This document shows, in pieces, positions 24,657 to 34,232 of a DNA stretch of 64,000 nucleotides; position 1 is the first letter of the stretch, and each line of letters begins with the position of its first letter. The position numbers were made by a program, and so were the translations under genes. The notes beneath the pieces were generated by a model that searched no databases, was not told the DNA's origin, and worked only from the letters and a program-made list of their open reading frames with translations. Source of the DNA: an uncultured bacterium (GTDB lineage: Bacteria; Cyanobacteriota; Vampirovibrionia; Gastranaerophilales; Gastranaerophilaceae); NCBI GenBank assembly GCA_902791985.1, contig CADAYD010000001.1:1-64000 (forward strand), read 5' to 3'.

Positions 24657-25628
24657 ATGAAGAAGATTTTATTGTTGGCTATCGGATTATTGTTATTAAG
24701 CGGAATTGTTACACAAGCATCTGATTTAATAATTGAATCGAAAAAACAGTCATATACAGAACAAGATAGTAAAATAAAATTTGACGGAGATGTCAAAGTT
24801 ACTATTGATGAGTTAAAAGTCGTTGGTGATAGTGCGGATGTAAATGTAATTAACGGGAAAAAGCTTGATACTGCAACTTTTTATGACAAACCGTATGCTT
24901 TTGAAATAAAGAAAAATAAAAAAAGAGAAGTAAAGGCTAATATTTTAAAAGTTTCTTTAATAACAAAAATAATACGAGCAGAAGGTGATACTCAGTCAAT
25001 AGTATTTGATGGCAAAACCCCTGTTGTTATTATAAACTCTGATACTCAGGAGTATAATACAAAAACTGGTGTAATGGTAGCAAACGGTGCAGTTACAATG
25101 TTGTATAAGGATATTGAAACATTTTCTAATGAAGCAGAGATAACTACCGATAAGAATGGTGATTTGAAGAAGTTGGTTTTAATTGGCAGTGCACGTGTTA
25201 AACAAGAAAATAACGAAACATTTGCTGATAGGTTTGTATATGAAGCTTCAACCGGAAATATTGTAGCAACAGGAAATACAACATCTAAAGTGTTGAGTGA
25301 TGATGGAACAAAATTGGTATTAAAATCTGGGTATCAAGAATATAACCAAAAAAGAGGTGTATTTAACGCAAGTAATAATGTAAGAATTTGGTACGAAGAT
25401 TATTATGCCGCAGGTCCAAAAGTTACTTTGTATCCGGGACCTAATGGGAAGCCAAATGAAGCAAATTTCATAGGGCGTTCAAGTATTACTCAAGGGGTAA
25501 GAACTATTTTTGCAGACAGGATTAAGATGACAATGAAGCCAAAAACATTTGATGCTCAGGGTAATACAAGAACGGTTATTAAAAATATCGGTTCAAATAC
25601 GGATGAGAATGTGACTTTGGGATTGTAA
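24657..25628 (+). CDS. lptA: LptA/OstA-like LPS bridge protein
   Basis: From ATG 24657, 1 nt after the lptC stop, it encodes 323 residues. A Sec signal peptide (MKKILLLAIGLLLLSGIVTQAS) precedes repeated OstA beta strands (KIKFDGDVKVTIDELKV; YNTKTGVMVANGAVTML; EYNQKRGVFNASNNVRIWY). It is nearly twice as long as E. coli LptA, so probably two OstA units are fused or it forms a longer periplasmic bridge. Cotranscription with lptC supports LPS transport. Confidence 0.85.
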   Translation: MKKILLLAIGLLLLSGIVTQASDLIIESKKQSYTEQDSKIKFDGDVKVTIDELKVVGDSADVNVINGKKLDTATFYDKPYAFEIKKNKKREVKANILKVSLITKIIRAEGDTQSIVFDGKTPVVIINSDTQEYNTKTGVMVANGAVTMLYKDIETFSNEAEITTDKNGDLKKLVLIGSARVKQENNETFADRFVYEASTGNIVATGNTTSKVLSDDGTKLVLKSGYQEYNQKRGVFNASNNVRIWYEDYYAAGPKVTLYPGPNGKPNEANFIGRSSITQGVRTIFADRIKMTMKPKTFDAQGNTRTVIKNIGSNTDENVTLGL

Positions 25629-25630
25629 CA

Positions 25631-26389
25631 ATGGAAAAAATAAATAAAGCAATAGAATGTTTTAAAAATAAGGATTGGAATGGTGCGATAGATTTATTCA
25701 CGTCTGTCCTTGAAACAGATACGACAAATGCTGAAGTTTATAATAACCTTGGGTTATGTTATGCTAATTTGGGCAACGACGAGAAAGCTGAAAAGAATTA
25801 TTTAAGAAGTATTGAACTAAATTCAAGAATTGCTCAAACTTATATAAATCTTGTAGATATTTATTACAGGCAGCAGCGTTTTGCGGAAGGGATAAATATT
25901 CTGTCTTATGCTATTGAAAATCTGCCGGATGATTTAGTCTTCAGACATTATCTTGCCAGATTTTATATGGAAGATTCAAAAAGAGATTTGGCAATTGATG
26001 AGCTTGAGTATATTTTAGAAAAGCAGCCCAATAATTATGATGCTTATTACGATTTGGGTAGAGTTTATTTTGAGCTCGGCAACTATGACAGCGCCATAGA
26101 AAATTTTGAAAATATCCTTGAATACAAAGATGAAAACGAATGGATATATTATTATTTAGGCGAAGCCTATCAGGCAAATGATGAGATAGACAAGGCTTTG
26201 TCTAACTTTTTAAAAGCAATTGCACGGAATAATAAACTTGCCATAGCCTATAAAAAAGCGGCAATTTTGTATATGGCAAGAGGCGACAATGAAGATGCCG
26301 TTGAATATTTTGAAGACTATTTAAACATGGATATTCCCGACGAGGAAAAAGATAATATAAAAAAGATTATAGAACGAATCAAAAAATAA
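25631..26389 (+). CDS. TPR-repeat protein of the lpt operon
   Basis: The 252 residues form about seven tetratricopeptide repeats beginning at residue 1 (KAIECFKNKDWNGAIDLF, then AEVYNNLGLCYANLGNDEKA). There is no signal peptide or membrane helix, so it is likely cytoplasmic. It starts 2 nt after lptA, so it is translated with the LPS-transport genes. A scaffolding role in envelope assembly is possible, but only context suggests it. A palindromic repeat follows its stop. Confidence 0.85.
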   Translation: MEKINKAIECFKNKDWNGAIDLFTSVLETDTTNAEVYNNLGLCYANLGNDEKAEKNYLRSIELNSRIAQTYINLVDIYYRQQRFAEGINILSYAIENLPDDLVFRHYLARFYMEDSKRDLAIDELEYILEKQPNNYDAYYDLGRVYFELGNYDSAIENFENILEYKDENEWIYYYLGEAYQANDEIDKALSNFLKAIARNNKLAIAYKKAAILYMARGDNEDAVEYFEDYLNMDIPDEEKDNIKKIIERIKK

Positions 26390-26390
26390 T

Positions 26391-26459
26391 CGTCATTCTG
26401 AGCGAATAAAAGGAGATTCTTCGGGCTTTGCCCTCAGAATGACGTCAGCGAAGAATCTC
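26391..26459. repeat. Interleaved palindromic intergenic element
   Basis: Two perfect inverted repeats are interleaved in A-B-A'-B' order: CGTCATTCTGAG (26391-26402) with 26433-26444, and GAGATTCTTCG (26413-26423) with 26449-26459. A short hairpin GGGC/GCCC lies at 26423-26433. An 11-base piece of arm A' recurs at 56025-56035. The layout fits a dispersed repeat with two alternative stems or a pseudoknot; such CATTCTGAG elements occur in many genomes. Confidence 0.75.
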
Positions 26460-26478
26460 ACACAAAACAAATTTTGAC

Positions 26479-27567
26479 ATGAACTACAAATACTGGATAG
26501 CATTTTCATCAATAGAACAAATTGACAGTCGGTTTATAAAGCGGCTGTATGATTATTTTGGCGATATTGAAAAAGCTTTTAATTGCAACATAAAAGAACT
26601 TGAAAATATTGACGGTTTGTCTGTAAAACAGGCGCAGAATTTTATCAAACTCAGGGATAAGGTTGATATTGATAAAGTTTTTGCAAATGTCGAATCCAAA
26701 GGGATAAATTTTCTTACGCTTGAAGATGAAAATTACCCAAGGATGCTCAAAAATATTGAAAATCCGCCTGCGGTTTTGTATTATAAAGGCAAACTTTTTG
26801 ATTGTAATCTCGATAAAACAGTTGCAGTTGTAGGTTCAAGAAGGGCGAGTACAAATTCAAGAAACAATTTAAGAAAGATTATTTCGGGTCTTTCAAATAC
26901 GGATATATGTATTGTTTCAGGACTGGCATCGGGAATTGATACAGTTGCGCATACTTCTGCCATAGAAAGTAATTTAAAAACTATCGGAGTTATTGCAAGC
27001 GGATTTGATTATGTATATCCGACACAAAATAAGACTTTGTATGAGAATATTGAAAATGGTTACGGGGCGGTTGTAACAGAATACTACCCGACTTTTGAAC
27101 CGATAAAATTCAGATTCCCTCAGAGAAACAGGATAGTTTCGGGATTAAGTTACGGCACGCTGGTAGCGGAAGCGGGAATTCAAAGCGGTGCGCTGATTAC
27201 TGCAAACTTAACGCTTGAGCAGGGCAGAGAGTTAATGTGTATTCCGGGGGAAATTTCCAACCCGAATACTCAGGGGATTTATAAATTGCTCAAAAACGGC
27301 GCAACTATGGTAACTGAAAGCGGGGATATTCTTGAGGCTTTAGGGTGGGAAATAAAAAAAGAGGTTCAAACTCAACTTACGTTGCCTACGCTTACACCTG
27401 ATGAAGAAAAGATTTACGAGTATGTTTCAATTGAGGAACGTGGGGTAGACGAACTGCTGACTCTGACAGGGTTGAATTTGGATAATCTCTTGATGAACTT
27501 GACAACCATGGAACTTAAAGGGATAATAGAACAGGTAAACGGGGATAGATACAAAGCGTATAGATAA
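26479..27567 (+). CDS. dprA: DNA-processing protein DprA
   Basis: This 362-residue protein has an N-terminal HhH/SAM-like region (1-75). The Rossmann-type DprA domain has VAVVGSRRASTNSRNNL, IVSGLASGIDTVAH and FPQRNRIVSGLSYGTLVAEA. A C-terminal winged helix (about 295-362) follows. DprA loads RecA on incoming single-stranded DNA during natural transformation. Together with the pilus genes at 12.6-18.5 kb this makes competence plausible, although ComEC and ComEA are not in view. It lies directly after the palindromic element. Confidence 0.95.
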   Translation: MNYKYWIAFSSIEQIDSRFIKRLYDYFGDIEKAFNCNIKELENIDGLSVKQAQNFIKLRDKVDIDKVFANVESKGINFLTLEDENYPRMLKNIENPPAVLYYKGKLFDCNLDKTVAVVGSRRASTNSRNNLRKIISGLSNTDICIVSGLASGIDTVAHTSAIESNLKTIGVIASGFDYVYPTQNKTLYENIENGYGAVVTEYYPTFEPIKFRFPQRNRIVSGLSYGTLVAEAGIQSGALITANLTLEQGRELMCIPGEISNPNTQGIYKLLKNGATMVTESGDILEALGWEIKKEVQTQLTLPTLTPDEEKIYEYVSIEERGVDELLTLTGLNLDNLLMNLTTMELKGIIEQVNGDRYKAYR

Positions 27568-27675
27568 GATATAATAAATTTTATATTTTATTCGTTCTTC
27601 AAGGTAGAGAGTTAGAAAGTATATAGTATGTAGTGTGGGCAAAACGAATACGTACCCGCAAAGAAGAAAACAAAA

Positions 27676-29973
27676 ATGGCAGCACAAGAAAAATCATTAG
27701 TAATAGTCGAGTCACCGGCTAAATCAAAGACAATTAAGAAGATATTAGGCGATAGTTTCCAGATAGAGGCAAGTTACGGGCATGTACGCAATTTGCCGAC
27801 AAAAGACCCGTCAACTGATAATCTCGGGTTTGATGTAAACAAAAATTTTGAAATGAAATTTGAAATTATCCCGGGCAAACAGCAGGTTGTGCGCAAACTA
27901 AACGACTTAGCCAAAAAAGCAGGCAAAATATACCTTGCATCCGACCCCGATCGAGAGGGAGAAGCGATAGCATGGCATGTCCGCCAGATTTTAAAAGTAC
28001 CTGACGATAAAATTTATCGTATTGTGTTTAACGAAATTACTCCAAAAGCCGTAAAACATTCCGTCGAAAATCCGCGCGGAATCGATATGGATATGGTTAA
28101 GGCCCAGCAGACACGCCAAATTTTAGATAAACTTGTAGGTTATAAACTCTCGCCTGTTTTGTGGAAAGAGATGGGAAACCGCAAACTTTCTGCGGGACGT
28201 GTTCAGTCTGTTGCGCTCAGAATGATTTGCGAGCGAGAAGAAGAAATTGAAGCGTTTAAACCGCAGGAATACTGGTCAATTCACGCTTTGCTTGATAAAG
28301 AAGGCAAACAGTTTGAAGCTGAATTATCAAAAATTAAAGGCAAATCAGTTGAAAAAACTGTAAAAAATCAGGAAGAAGCGCAAAAAATCGTTGATTATTT
28401 AACTAATCCTTCAACGCAATATGAAGTTTCGAAGGTCACAAAAAAGACCATAAAAAGAAAACCGACCGCTCCGTTTATCACATCAACAATGCAGAGAGCG
28501 GCAAGTTCAAAACTCGGTTTCGGGGTATCAAAAACCATGCAGGTTGCCCAAAAACTCTATGAAGGCGTGGAAATTGACGGTGCACCTGTCGGTTTGATTA
28601 CCTATATGAGAACCGACTCTGTCAGAGTTTCTGACGATGCGCAGAATATGGCGCATGATTTTATTTTGCAAAATTACGGTGAAAATTATTATCCGAAAGA
28701 ACCAAATATTTATGCAAAAGGAAAACAAAACGTTCAGGACGCGCACGAAGCCATCCGCCCTGCGTATCCTGAAAGAACGCCTGACAGTATAAAGCAGTAT
28801 CTTGATAATGATCAGTACAAACTTTATAAATTAATTTGGGAAAAATTCATGTCCTCTCAGATGGCACCAGCTGAAATTGCAAATAAATCAATAGAAATTG
28901 ATGCCGGTGATTACACTCTCAAAGCAGGCACAAGCAAGGTTATGTTTGATGGATTTTTGACTCTATACAACGACGATGAGGAAGAAGAAGGCAAAGAAGC
29001 CGATGCAAAAATTCCTGATTTAGAAAAAGGTGACAAGATTGTTTGCAAAAAGGTTGAACCAAAACAACACTTCACCCAGCCTCCGCCAAGATATAACGAA
29101 GCATCTTTGGTTAAGGCTTTAGAAGAATACGGTATAGGTCGTCCGTCTACATACGCAACGATTATTACGGTTATTCAGACAAGAAAATATGTAGAAAAGA
29201 AGAATAAGGCACTTTTCCCGACTCTTTTGGGACGTGCGGTTTCAAAACAGTTGGTTTCCGAATTCTCTGATATTATGGATTACAAATTTACCGCCGGCAT
29301 GGAGGCAAAATTAGACGAAATCGCAGACAAAAAAGTTGAATGGTTAAAGGTCCTGAATGATTTTTACGCTCCGTTTATGGAAGAAGTTAATAAGGTTATG
29401 CAATCAGCGCAAAGGGTTACGGTTTCAAGTAACATCAAGTGCCCGAATTGCGGAAGACCTATGGTTTTGCGTTCCTCAAAAACGGGCTCTCAGTTTTTAG
29501 GCTGCAGTGGTTATCCTGAGTGCAAAACTGCGATGTCGCTCAATGTGTTACAAGAATTAGAAAACGAAACTGTCGAAAACGGGGAAGAAAAACCGCAAGA
29601 AATTTGTGAAGAAAAATGTGAAAAATGCGGTGCGGATATGGTTTTCAAGACAGGACCTTACGGGAAATATCTTGAATGTACCTCACCCGACTGCGGTTAC
29701 CGTAAACCGTTTAGAAAATCAACGGGGGTAACTTGCCCGAAATGCGGAAAAGGAACTATAGTTGAACGTAAATCAAAACGCGGAACAGTTTTTTATGGTT
29801 GCGACAAATACCCTGACTGCAATTTTGTACTGTGGAATGAGCCGACAGGCGAAAAATGTCCTCAGTGCGGGGAACTTTTGGTTAAGAAGACCCTAAAAAA
29901 CGGTGAAGTTATAACATGTTCAAGCATTAAATGCGGGTATAAAAAGACGGAAGAAAACACTGAAAATAATTAA
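27676..29973 (+). CDS. topA: DNA topoisomerase I
   Basis: The 765-residue type IA enzyme relaxes negative supercoils. It has a Toprim domain (IVESPAKSKTIKKILG; ASDPDREGEAIAWH) and the active-site Tyr in LITYMRTDSVRVS. The RPSTYATII segment and four C-terminal zinc ribbons (each CPxCG...C, from about residue 588 to the end) follow. All catalytic residues are intact. No strong ribosome site is seen before ATG 27676. The linker contains an acidic run (DDEEEEGKEAD) between core and C-terminal domains. Confidence 0.97.
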   Translation: MAAQEKSLVIVESPAKSKTIKKILGDSFQIEASYGHVRNLPTKDPSTDNLGFDVNKNFEMKFEIIPGKQQVVRKLNDLAKKAGKIYLASDPDREGEAIAWHVRQILKVPDDKIYRIVFNEITPKAVKHSVENPRGIDMDMVKAQQTRQILDKLVGYKLSPVLWKEMGNRKLSAGRVQSVALRMICEREEEIEAFKPQEYWSIHALLDKEGKQFEAELSKIKGKSVEKTVKNQEEAQKIVDYLTNPSTQYEVSKVTKKTIKRKPTAPFITSTMQRAASSKLGFGVSKTMQVAQKLYEGVEIDGAPVGLITYMRTDSVRVSDDAQNMAHDFILQNYGENYYPKEPNIYAKGKQNVQDAHEAIRPAYPERTPDSIKQYLDNDQYKLYKLIWEKFMSSQMAPAEIANKSIEIDAGDYTLKAGTSKVMFDGFLTLYNDDEEEEGKEADAKIPDLEKGDKIVCKKVEPKQHFTQPPPRYNEASLVKALEEYGIGRPSTYATIITVIQTRKYVEKKNKALFPTLLGRAVSKQLVSEFSDIMDYKFTAGMEAKLDEIADKKVEWLKVLNDFYAPFMEEVNKVMQSAQRVTVSSNIKCPNCGRPMVLRSSKTGSQFLGCSGYPECKTAMSLNVLQELENETVENGEEKPQEICEEKCEKCGADMVFKTGPYGKYLECTSPDCGYRKPFRKSTGVTCPKCGKGTIVERKSKRGTVFYGCDKYPDCNFVLWNEPTGEKCPQCGELLVKKTLKNGEVITCSSIKCGYKKTEENTENN

Positions 29974-29995
29974 TTTTGGTGCCAAAAATTGCACA

Positions 29996-30160
29996 CTAAT
30001 TACTTTTCAAAATATTGTCCCATAGAATATCAAATGATTTAAGTTGAATGATTGTATATTGAAATGCTTCTTCAAATTTTATATTTTTCGATATTTGTTG
30101 TTTGTCATATAATTTAGCCATCCATGCGATGCCAATGGCTAAATTATACCTTAATATATT
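29996..30160 (-). pseudogene. Short unrecognised frame, possible gene remnant
   Basis: On the minus strand an open frame of about 54 codons ends at TAG 29996-29998. It reads LAIGIAWMAKLYDKQQI, then KFEEAFQYTIIQLKSFDILWDNILKSN (shown in outline). Only an internal ATG (30121) is available and no ribosome site is seen. The composition is protein-like, but the start is missing. The region also holds a perfect 11-bp inverted repeat, AATTTAGCCAT (30111-30121) with ATGGCTAAATT (30135-30145). It may be a decayed gene end or a chance frame. Confidence 0.25.
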
Positions 30161-30200
30161 TTAATTGTAATGTTGCTGATTTGTTGGAATATACACCTGA

Positions 30201-31241
30201 TTAAGCATACATCATCTGCTTATACAGTTCAAGTTGTTTTGCGGTGAGTTTTTCTGGCAGAACGATTTTGATTTTTGCGTTCAGGTTTCCGTACCCACCT
30301 GATTTCTTAGGCAATCCAAGATTTTTTAGCCGTAACATTTTACCCGTTGAAGTCATTTGCGGAATTTGGATAGTAATGTTTCCGTGCAGGGTTTTAATCT
30401 CTTTTTTACACCCCAAAACTGCTTCGGGTGGTGTTATTTCAATTTCTTTTGTCAAATCGCTTTCATTTATTTCGTATTCGGAGTCTTTTGGATGAATAAC
30501 AAGATACATATCGCCCTTTTGGCCGTAGGAGTCCGTTTTACCCTCTCCTTTAAGCCTGATTTTTTGACCGTCTTTGATTCCTTTTGGAAGCTTAACCTTT
30601 ATTGATTTATTCTCATTAACAATCCCTGTTCCTCCGCAATGTGAACAGAAGCCTCCGCCATTGCACTGGGTGCATTTTTCCATTTTGTTATAATGAACAT
30701 TTATCGGCTCAGAACCAAACAGGTCTTTTGCCGTAACATTAAGATTCAGGGTTATGTCTAAATCTTCTTTTTTAGTTCTTGTGCTACGTTGTGTCCTGCG
30801 TGTTCGTGGCGATTCTTGAGCCATTGAGCCGAAATCAAACCCGCCAAAACCGCCTGCTGTTCTTTGTGCGCCTGCGCCCATCATATCGCCAAATAGCGAG
30901 CTAAAAAAGTCACTAAATCCGCCCATATCACCGCCGCCGAAGTTAAACTGCTGATAACTTCCGCCGTTCGGGTTAAATCCAAAGTTTTCAAACCCAGGAG
31001 GCGGAGTATAATCAGCACCTCCCTGCCAATTTGCGCCCAGGCTATCGTATCTTTGACGTTTTGCTTTGTCGCCCAAAACCTCGTAGGCTTCGTTTATTTC
31101 TTTAAATTTTGCCTCTGCCTCTTTTGTTTTATTAACGTCAGGGTGATATTTGCGGGCGAGTTTGCGGTATGCCGATTTGATTTCCGAGTCTGATGCTCCT
31201 CGTTTTACGCCTAATATTTCGTAGTAATCTTTATACTTCAT
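30201..31241 (-). CDS. DnaJ-family co-chaperone with a half zinc finger
   Basis: The protein has 346 residues. A J domain at 1-68 (HPD motif in KYHPDVN) is followed by a Gly/Phe-rich region (75-140). The cysteine-rich part has only two CxxCxGxG-like units (CTQCNGGG and CSHCGGTG) instead of four. A DnaJ C-terminal domain ([15 protein letters not shown]) ends the protein. It stimulates DnaK ATP hydrolysis by family knowledge. The reduced zinc region makes it intermediate between DnaJ and CbpA. A good AGGAG ribosome site precedes the ATG. A paralogue lies at 61005. Confidence 0.88.
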   Translation of the reverse strand: MKYKDYYEILGVKRGASDSEIKSAYRKLARKYHPDVNKTKEAEAKFKEINEAYEVLGDKAKRQRYDSLGANWQGGADYTPPPGFENFGFNPNGGSYQQFNFGGGDMGGFSDFFSSLFGDMMGAGAQRTAGGFGGFDFGSMAQESPRTRRTQRSTRTKKEDLDITLNLNVTAKDLFGSEPINVHYNKMEKCTQCNGGGFCSHCGGTGIVNENKSIKVKLPKGIKDGQKIRLKGEGKTDSYGQKGDMYLVIHPKDSEYEINESDLTKEIEITPPEAVLGCKKEIKTLHGNITIQIPQMTSTGKMLRLKNLGLPKKSGGYGNLNAKIKIVLPEKLTAKQLELYKQMMYA

Positions 31242-31378
31242 AAATTATAATCTCCTAACATACATGATAATACAGTCAAGACAGATTTTAAGAATTTTTA
31301 ATTATTTCTTAATTATGTCTAATGATTTTAAACACAATCATAACAAGGCTGGATTTAGGAAAAATTTTAAAAATATTA

Positions 31379-32221
31379 TTATTGTGAATATTTCTTTAGT
31401 AATTCTGACAAGCGGCCAAACATTTCTATTGAAAGCTTTTCCCCTCTGGTGTTTTCGTCAATTCCAAGTTCCGACAATGATTTTAATACTGCATCTTTCA
31501 AAAATCCGCCATTTAGCAGGCAATTCTTTATATTTTTTCTGCGCTGTGCAAAACCAGCCCGCACTGTCTTTCTAAAATGCGAATAATCACTCAAATCTAA
31601 TAATGGGGTTCTTCGTACAACCAGCCGTACAAGCGCCGAAGTTACTTTTGGGGCCGGATAAAAGCATTTTCTGCCAACCGTTCTTAATATCTCAACATCT
31701 GCCCAAAATTGGGATAGGATTGTCAAAAGTCCGTATTGCTTCCCTTGTGAAGATTCATTCGCGCACATTCTATTGGCAACTTCTTCCTGCACCATCAAAA
31801 TTATATCGGTTATTTTTGCCCTGTTTTTATTATCTAAATCATCAACTTCGCCCAGCAGATGCGCAATAATAGGGCTTGTTATGTAATAAGGAATATTTGC
31901 AACAACTTTAATTTGTCCTTCGCACAACGTCGATAAATCCGTTTTCAAGATGTCTTGATGAATTATTTTAAGATTAGGAGCATTTAATTTTTGAAGTTCT
32001 TTAATCGCTTCTTCATCAAGCTCTACAGCTATAACTTTTTTTGCGTGTTTAACGAGTTGTTCGGTAACAAACCCTACCCCAGGACCGATTTCCAGCACTG
32101 TATCTTCAGGTGAAATGTTTGCAAAATCAATTATATCTGCGATAACTTCTCCGTCAATGAGGAAATTTTGCCCGAGTCTTTTTTTGGTTCTGAAATATTT
32201 TGCCCGTTCAAAGTAATTCAT
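31379..32221 (-). CDS. rsmA: 16S rRNA dimethyladenosine transferase
   Basis: This 280-residue RsmA/KsgA methylates two adjacent adenines at the 3' end of 16S rRNA using SAM. Motif I is VLEIGPGVGFVTEQL, the acidic loop is VIAVELDEEAI, and the catalytic motif IV is NIPYYITSPII. The C-terminal helical domain is present. An AAGGA ribosome site lies before ATG 32221. The gene is complete. Confidence 0.96.
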   Translation of the reverse strand: MNYFERAKYFRTKKRLGQNFLIDGEVIADIIDFANISPEDTVLEIGPGVGFVTEQLVKHAKKVIAVELDEEAIKELQKLNAPNLKIIHQDILKTDLSTLCEGQIKVVANIPYYITSPIIAHLLGEVDDLDNKNRAKITDIILMVQEEVANRMCANESSQGKQYGLLTILSQFWADVEILRTVGRKCFYPAPKVTSALVRLVVRRTPLLDLSDYSHFRKTVRAGFAQRRKNIKNCLLNGGFLKDAVLKSLSELGIDENTRGEKLSIEMFGRLSELLKKYSQ

Positions 32222-32316
32222 ATTATCCTTGATAATACCACAAAAGGATAGATGTTTATATTTAATTTTTTGTTATTTTTAATATTGTTGTGATAATATG
32301 ATTTAGAAAAGGGATA

Positions 32317-33648
32317 ATGATGCTGAATTTAAGGTCAAATGTTTTAGATAGGAGCGAAATATTAAAACTTTATACGAAGGGGTTTAAGACTCTGGATAAT
32401 TACAAAATCGGACTGGAATACGAAAGGCTGCCGATAAATTCGGAAACCTTGCAGGCTGTTGATTATTGGGGAGAAAAAGGGGTTGCTGCCTGTTTGGAAC
32501 AATTTGCCAGATTGTATGGCTGGGATTATATCGTAGATGATAAGAACGTAATTGGGCTTGCAAAGGAGCACGATACGATTACACTTGAACCCGGAAGCCA
32601 AATTGAAATAAGTACCAAACCTGAAAGATCAATATTTGAATTAAAAAAGAAAATTGATAAAATAAATTCCGCACTTGAACCGATATTAGCAAAAAATAAA
32701 ACAATTCTTCTTGATTATGGAGTCTCTCCATTTTCGACATTCAAAAATATTCACCTTATCCCCAAAAGACGATATAAAATCATGGCGAATTATCTGTGGG
32801 GAATATTGTCCGATGTTATGATGCGAGAAACTGCAGGAATTCAATGCTGTATTGATTTTAAATCAGAAGAAGATGCGATGAGAAAGTTCAAACTCGCAAA
32901 CAAACTTATTCCATTTATGACTGCTATGTTTTCGAATTCTCCTATAAGAGGCGGGGTAGATACCGGATATAAATCTTTTCGTGCATTAAGTTGGTTAAAT
33001 ACTGATAATGACCGATGCGGTTTTGCCGGAAAAATCAGCGAAGAATTCTCTTTTGAAGATTACATTGAAATCGTTATGAAAACCCCGATGATATTTATTC
33101 AGCGAAACGGTCAGCCTATTGCAATTAATGGTGATATAACATTTGAAGAATACATGAATGAGGGCTATGGCGGTGTTCTGCCAACATTAAGCGATTATGA
33201 GCTTCAGGCTAATTTATATTTCCCTGAAGTGCGTTTGAGAAACTTCATTGAAATCAGAAACCACGATTGTGTTGGCGGGGATTTAAAATATGCGATTTTA
33301 GCGATATATAAAGGTATTTTTTATAATATAAATGCTATATATGAGGTTGAAGAACTTTTCAAACATTTGCAGTATAAGGATTTTTCGGAACTAAGATATA
33401 ATATTCCCAAACTAGGATTAAAGGCTGTCGTTAAGAATACTTCGGTTTTAGATTATGCAAGAAATATTGTAAATATTGCAGAAAAGGCTCTAAAAGATGA
33501 GCAAATGGGCGAAACTCTCTTTTTGCAATCTGTAAAAGAATATTTAGACAAAGGGATGTCTCCGGCTGATGTTATAATTAAAAAATGGAATGGGGTATGG
33601 AATAAAGACTTGCGGAAAATGATTAATTATTTGACACAGGGACTATAA
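32317..33648 (+). CDS. gshA: Glutamate-cysteine ligase, GCS2 (plant/EgtA) type
   Basis: The 443 residues match the GCS2 family found in plants, proteobacteria and cyanobacteria: IGLEYERLPI near the N terminus, LEPGSQIEISTKPERS, MMRETAGIQCCIDF and SNSPIRGGVDTGYKSFR. It makes gamma-glutamylcysteine, the first step to glutathione. No glutathione synthetase is in view. The start is ATG 32317 (or 32320) after an AAGGGATA site. The EgtA branch, which feeds ergothioneine synthesis, cannot be excluded by sequence reading, but no egt genes are near. Confidence 0.88.
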   Translation: MMLNLRSNVLDRSEILKLYTKGFKTLDNYKIGLEYERLPINSETLQAVDYWGEKGVAACLEQFARLYGWDYIVDDKNVIGLAKEHDTITLEPGSQIEISTKPERSIFELKKKIDKINSALEPILAKNKTILLDYGVSPFSTFKNIHLIPKRRYKIMANYLWGILSDVMMRETAGIQCCIDFKSEEDAMRKFKLANKLIPFMTAMFSNSPIRGGVDTGYKSFRALSWLNTDNDRCGFAGKISEEFSFEDYIEIVMKTPMIFIQRNGQPIAINGDITFEEYMNEGYGGVLPTLSDYELQANLYFPEVRLRNFIEIRNHDCVGGDLKYAILAIYKGIFYNINAIYEVEELFKHLQYKDFSELRYNIPKLGLKAVVKNTSVLDYARNIVNIAEKALKDEQMGETLFLQSVKEYLDKGMSPADVIIKKWNGVWNKDLRKMINYLTQGL

Positions 33649-33691
33649 AATCAATAAAATACTCATATCACAAAGAATTGAGGATAGAATA

Positions 33692-34129
33692 ATGAAAAAA
33701 TACTTTTTATTATTTGGAATAATTATATTAGCAATGAGTGCAAATGCTTCGGAATACACTTACACTCCGTTATATATTCAACATTTAAAAGCTTGTAGTG
33801 CTTATACAGATGAATATACAACGAGTGTGTCGACCGGAGATGAAAATTCTCCGTATTTAAAATTAAAATCAACGGAAGAGATTTTAGGATTAATCAATGG
33901 TAAATGTTACACAAAAAGCACTATTTACAGCTATGATTTAGATAAAATTATAATGACAATAAAATGTGGGTTATCAAAGGTACAGCAAGAAGAAATGATT
34001 ACCTTATTGCAAAAAGTCAATAAAGAAAAATCAATAAAGGCAAAGAAAAAATTGCAAGATGGGCTGGTTAAATTTATTGAAGATAATTCTACTTGCAGAG
34101 TAAAAAATTATTTGGAAGAAGAAAATTAG
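33692..34129 (+). CDS. Small secreted protein, unknown
   Basis: The protein has 145 residues. A Sec signal peptide (MKKYFLLFGIIILAMSANAS) should be cleaved after about residue 19. The mature part is about 126 residues with four spaced cysteines (in KACSA, GKCYT, IKCGL, STCRV), so two disulphides are possible in the periplasm. It is mostly helical and charged at the end. No family was recognised. It lies 43 bp after the glutamate-cysteine ligase and may share its transcript. Confidence 0.7.
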   Translation: MKKYFLLFGIIILAMSANASEYTYTPLYIQHLKACSAYTDEYTTSVSTGDENSPYLKLKSTEEILGLINGKCYTKSTIYSYDLDKIIMTIKCGLSKVQQEEMITLLQKVNKEKSIKAKKKLQDGLVKFIEDNSTCRVKNYLEEEN

Positions 34130-34232
34130 TTATTAATGTTACAAAATTTTAACTTTAACGCTATATGAGGGCAAAAATAAACCTTGAGATGTTTTATGCA
34201 TGATATCTTAGTAGTGTGGAAGTAAGAATTAA

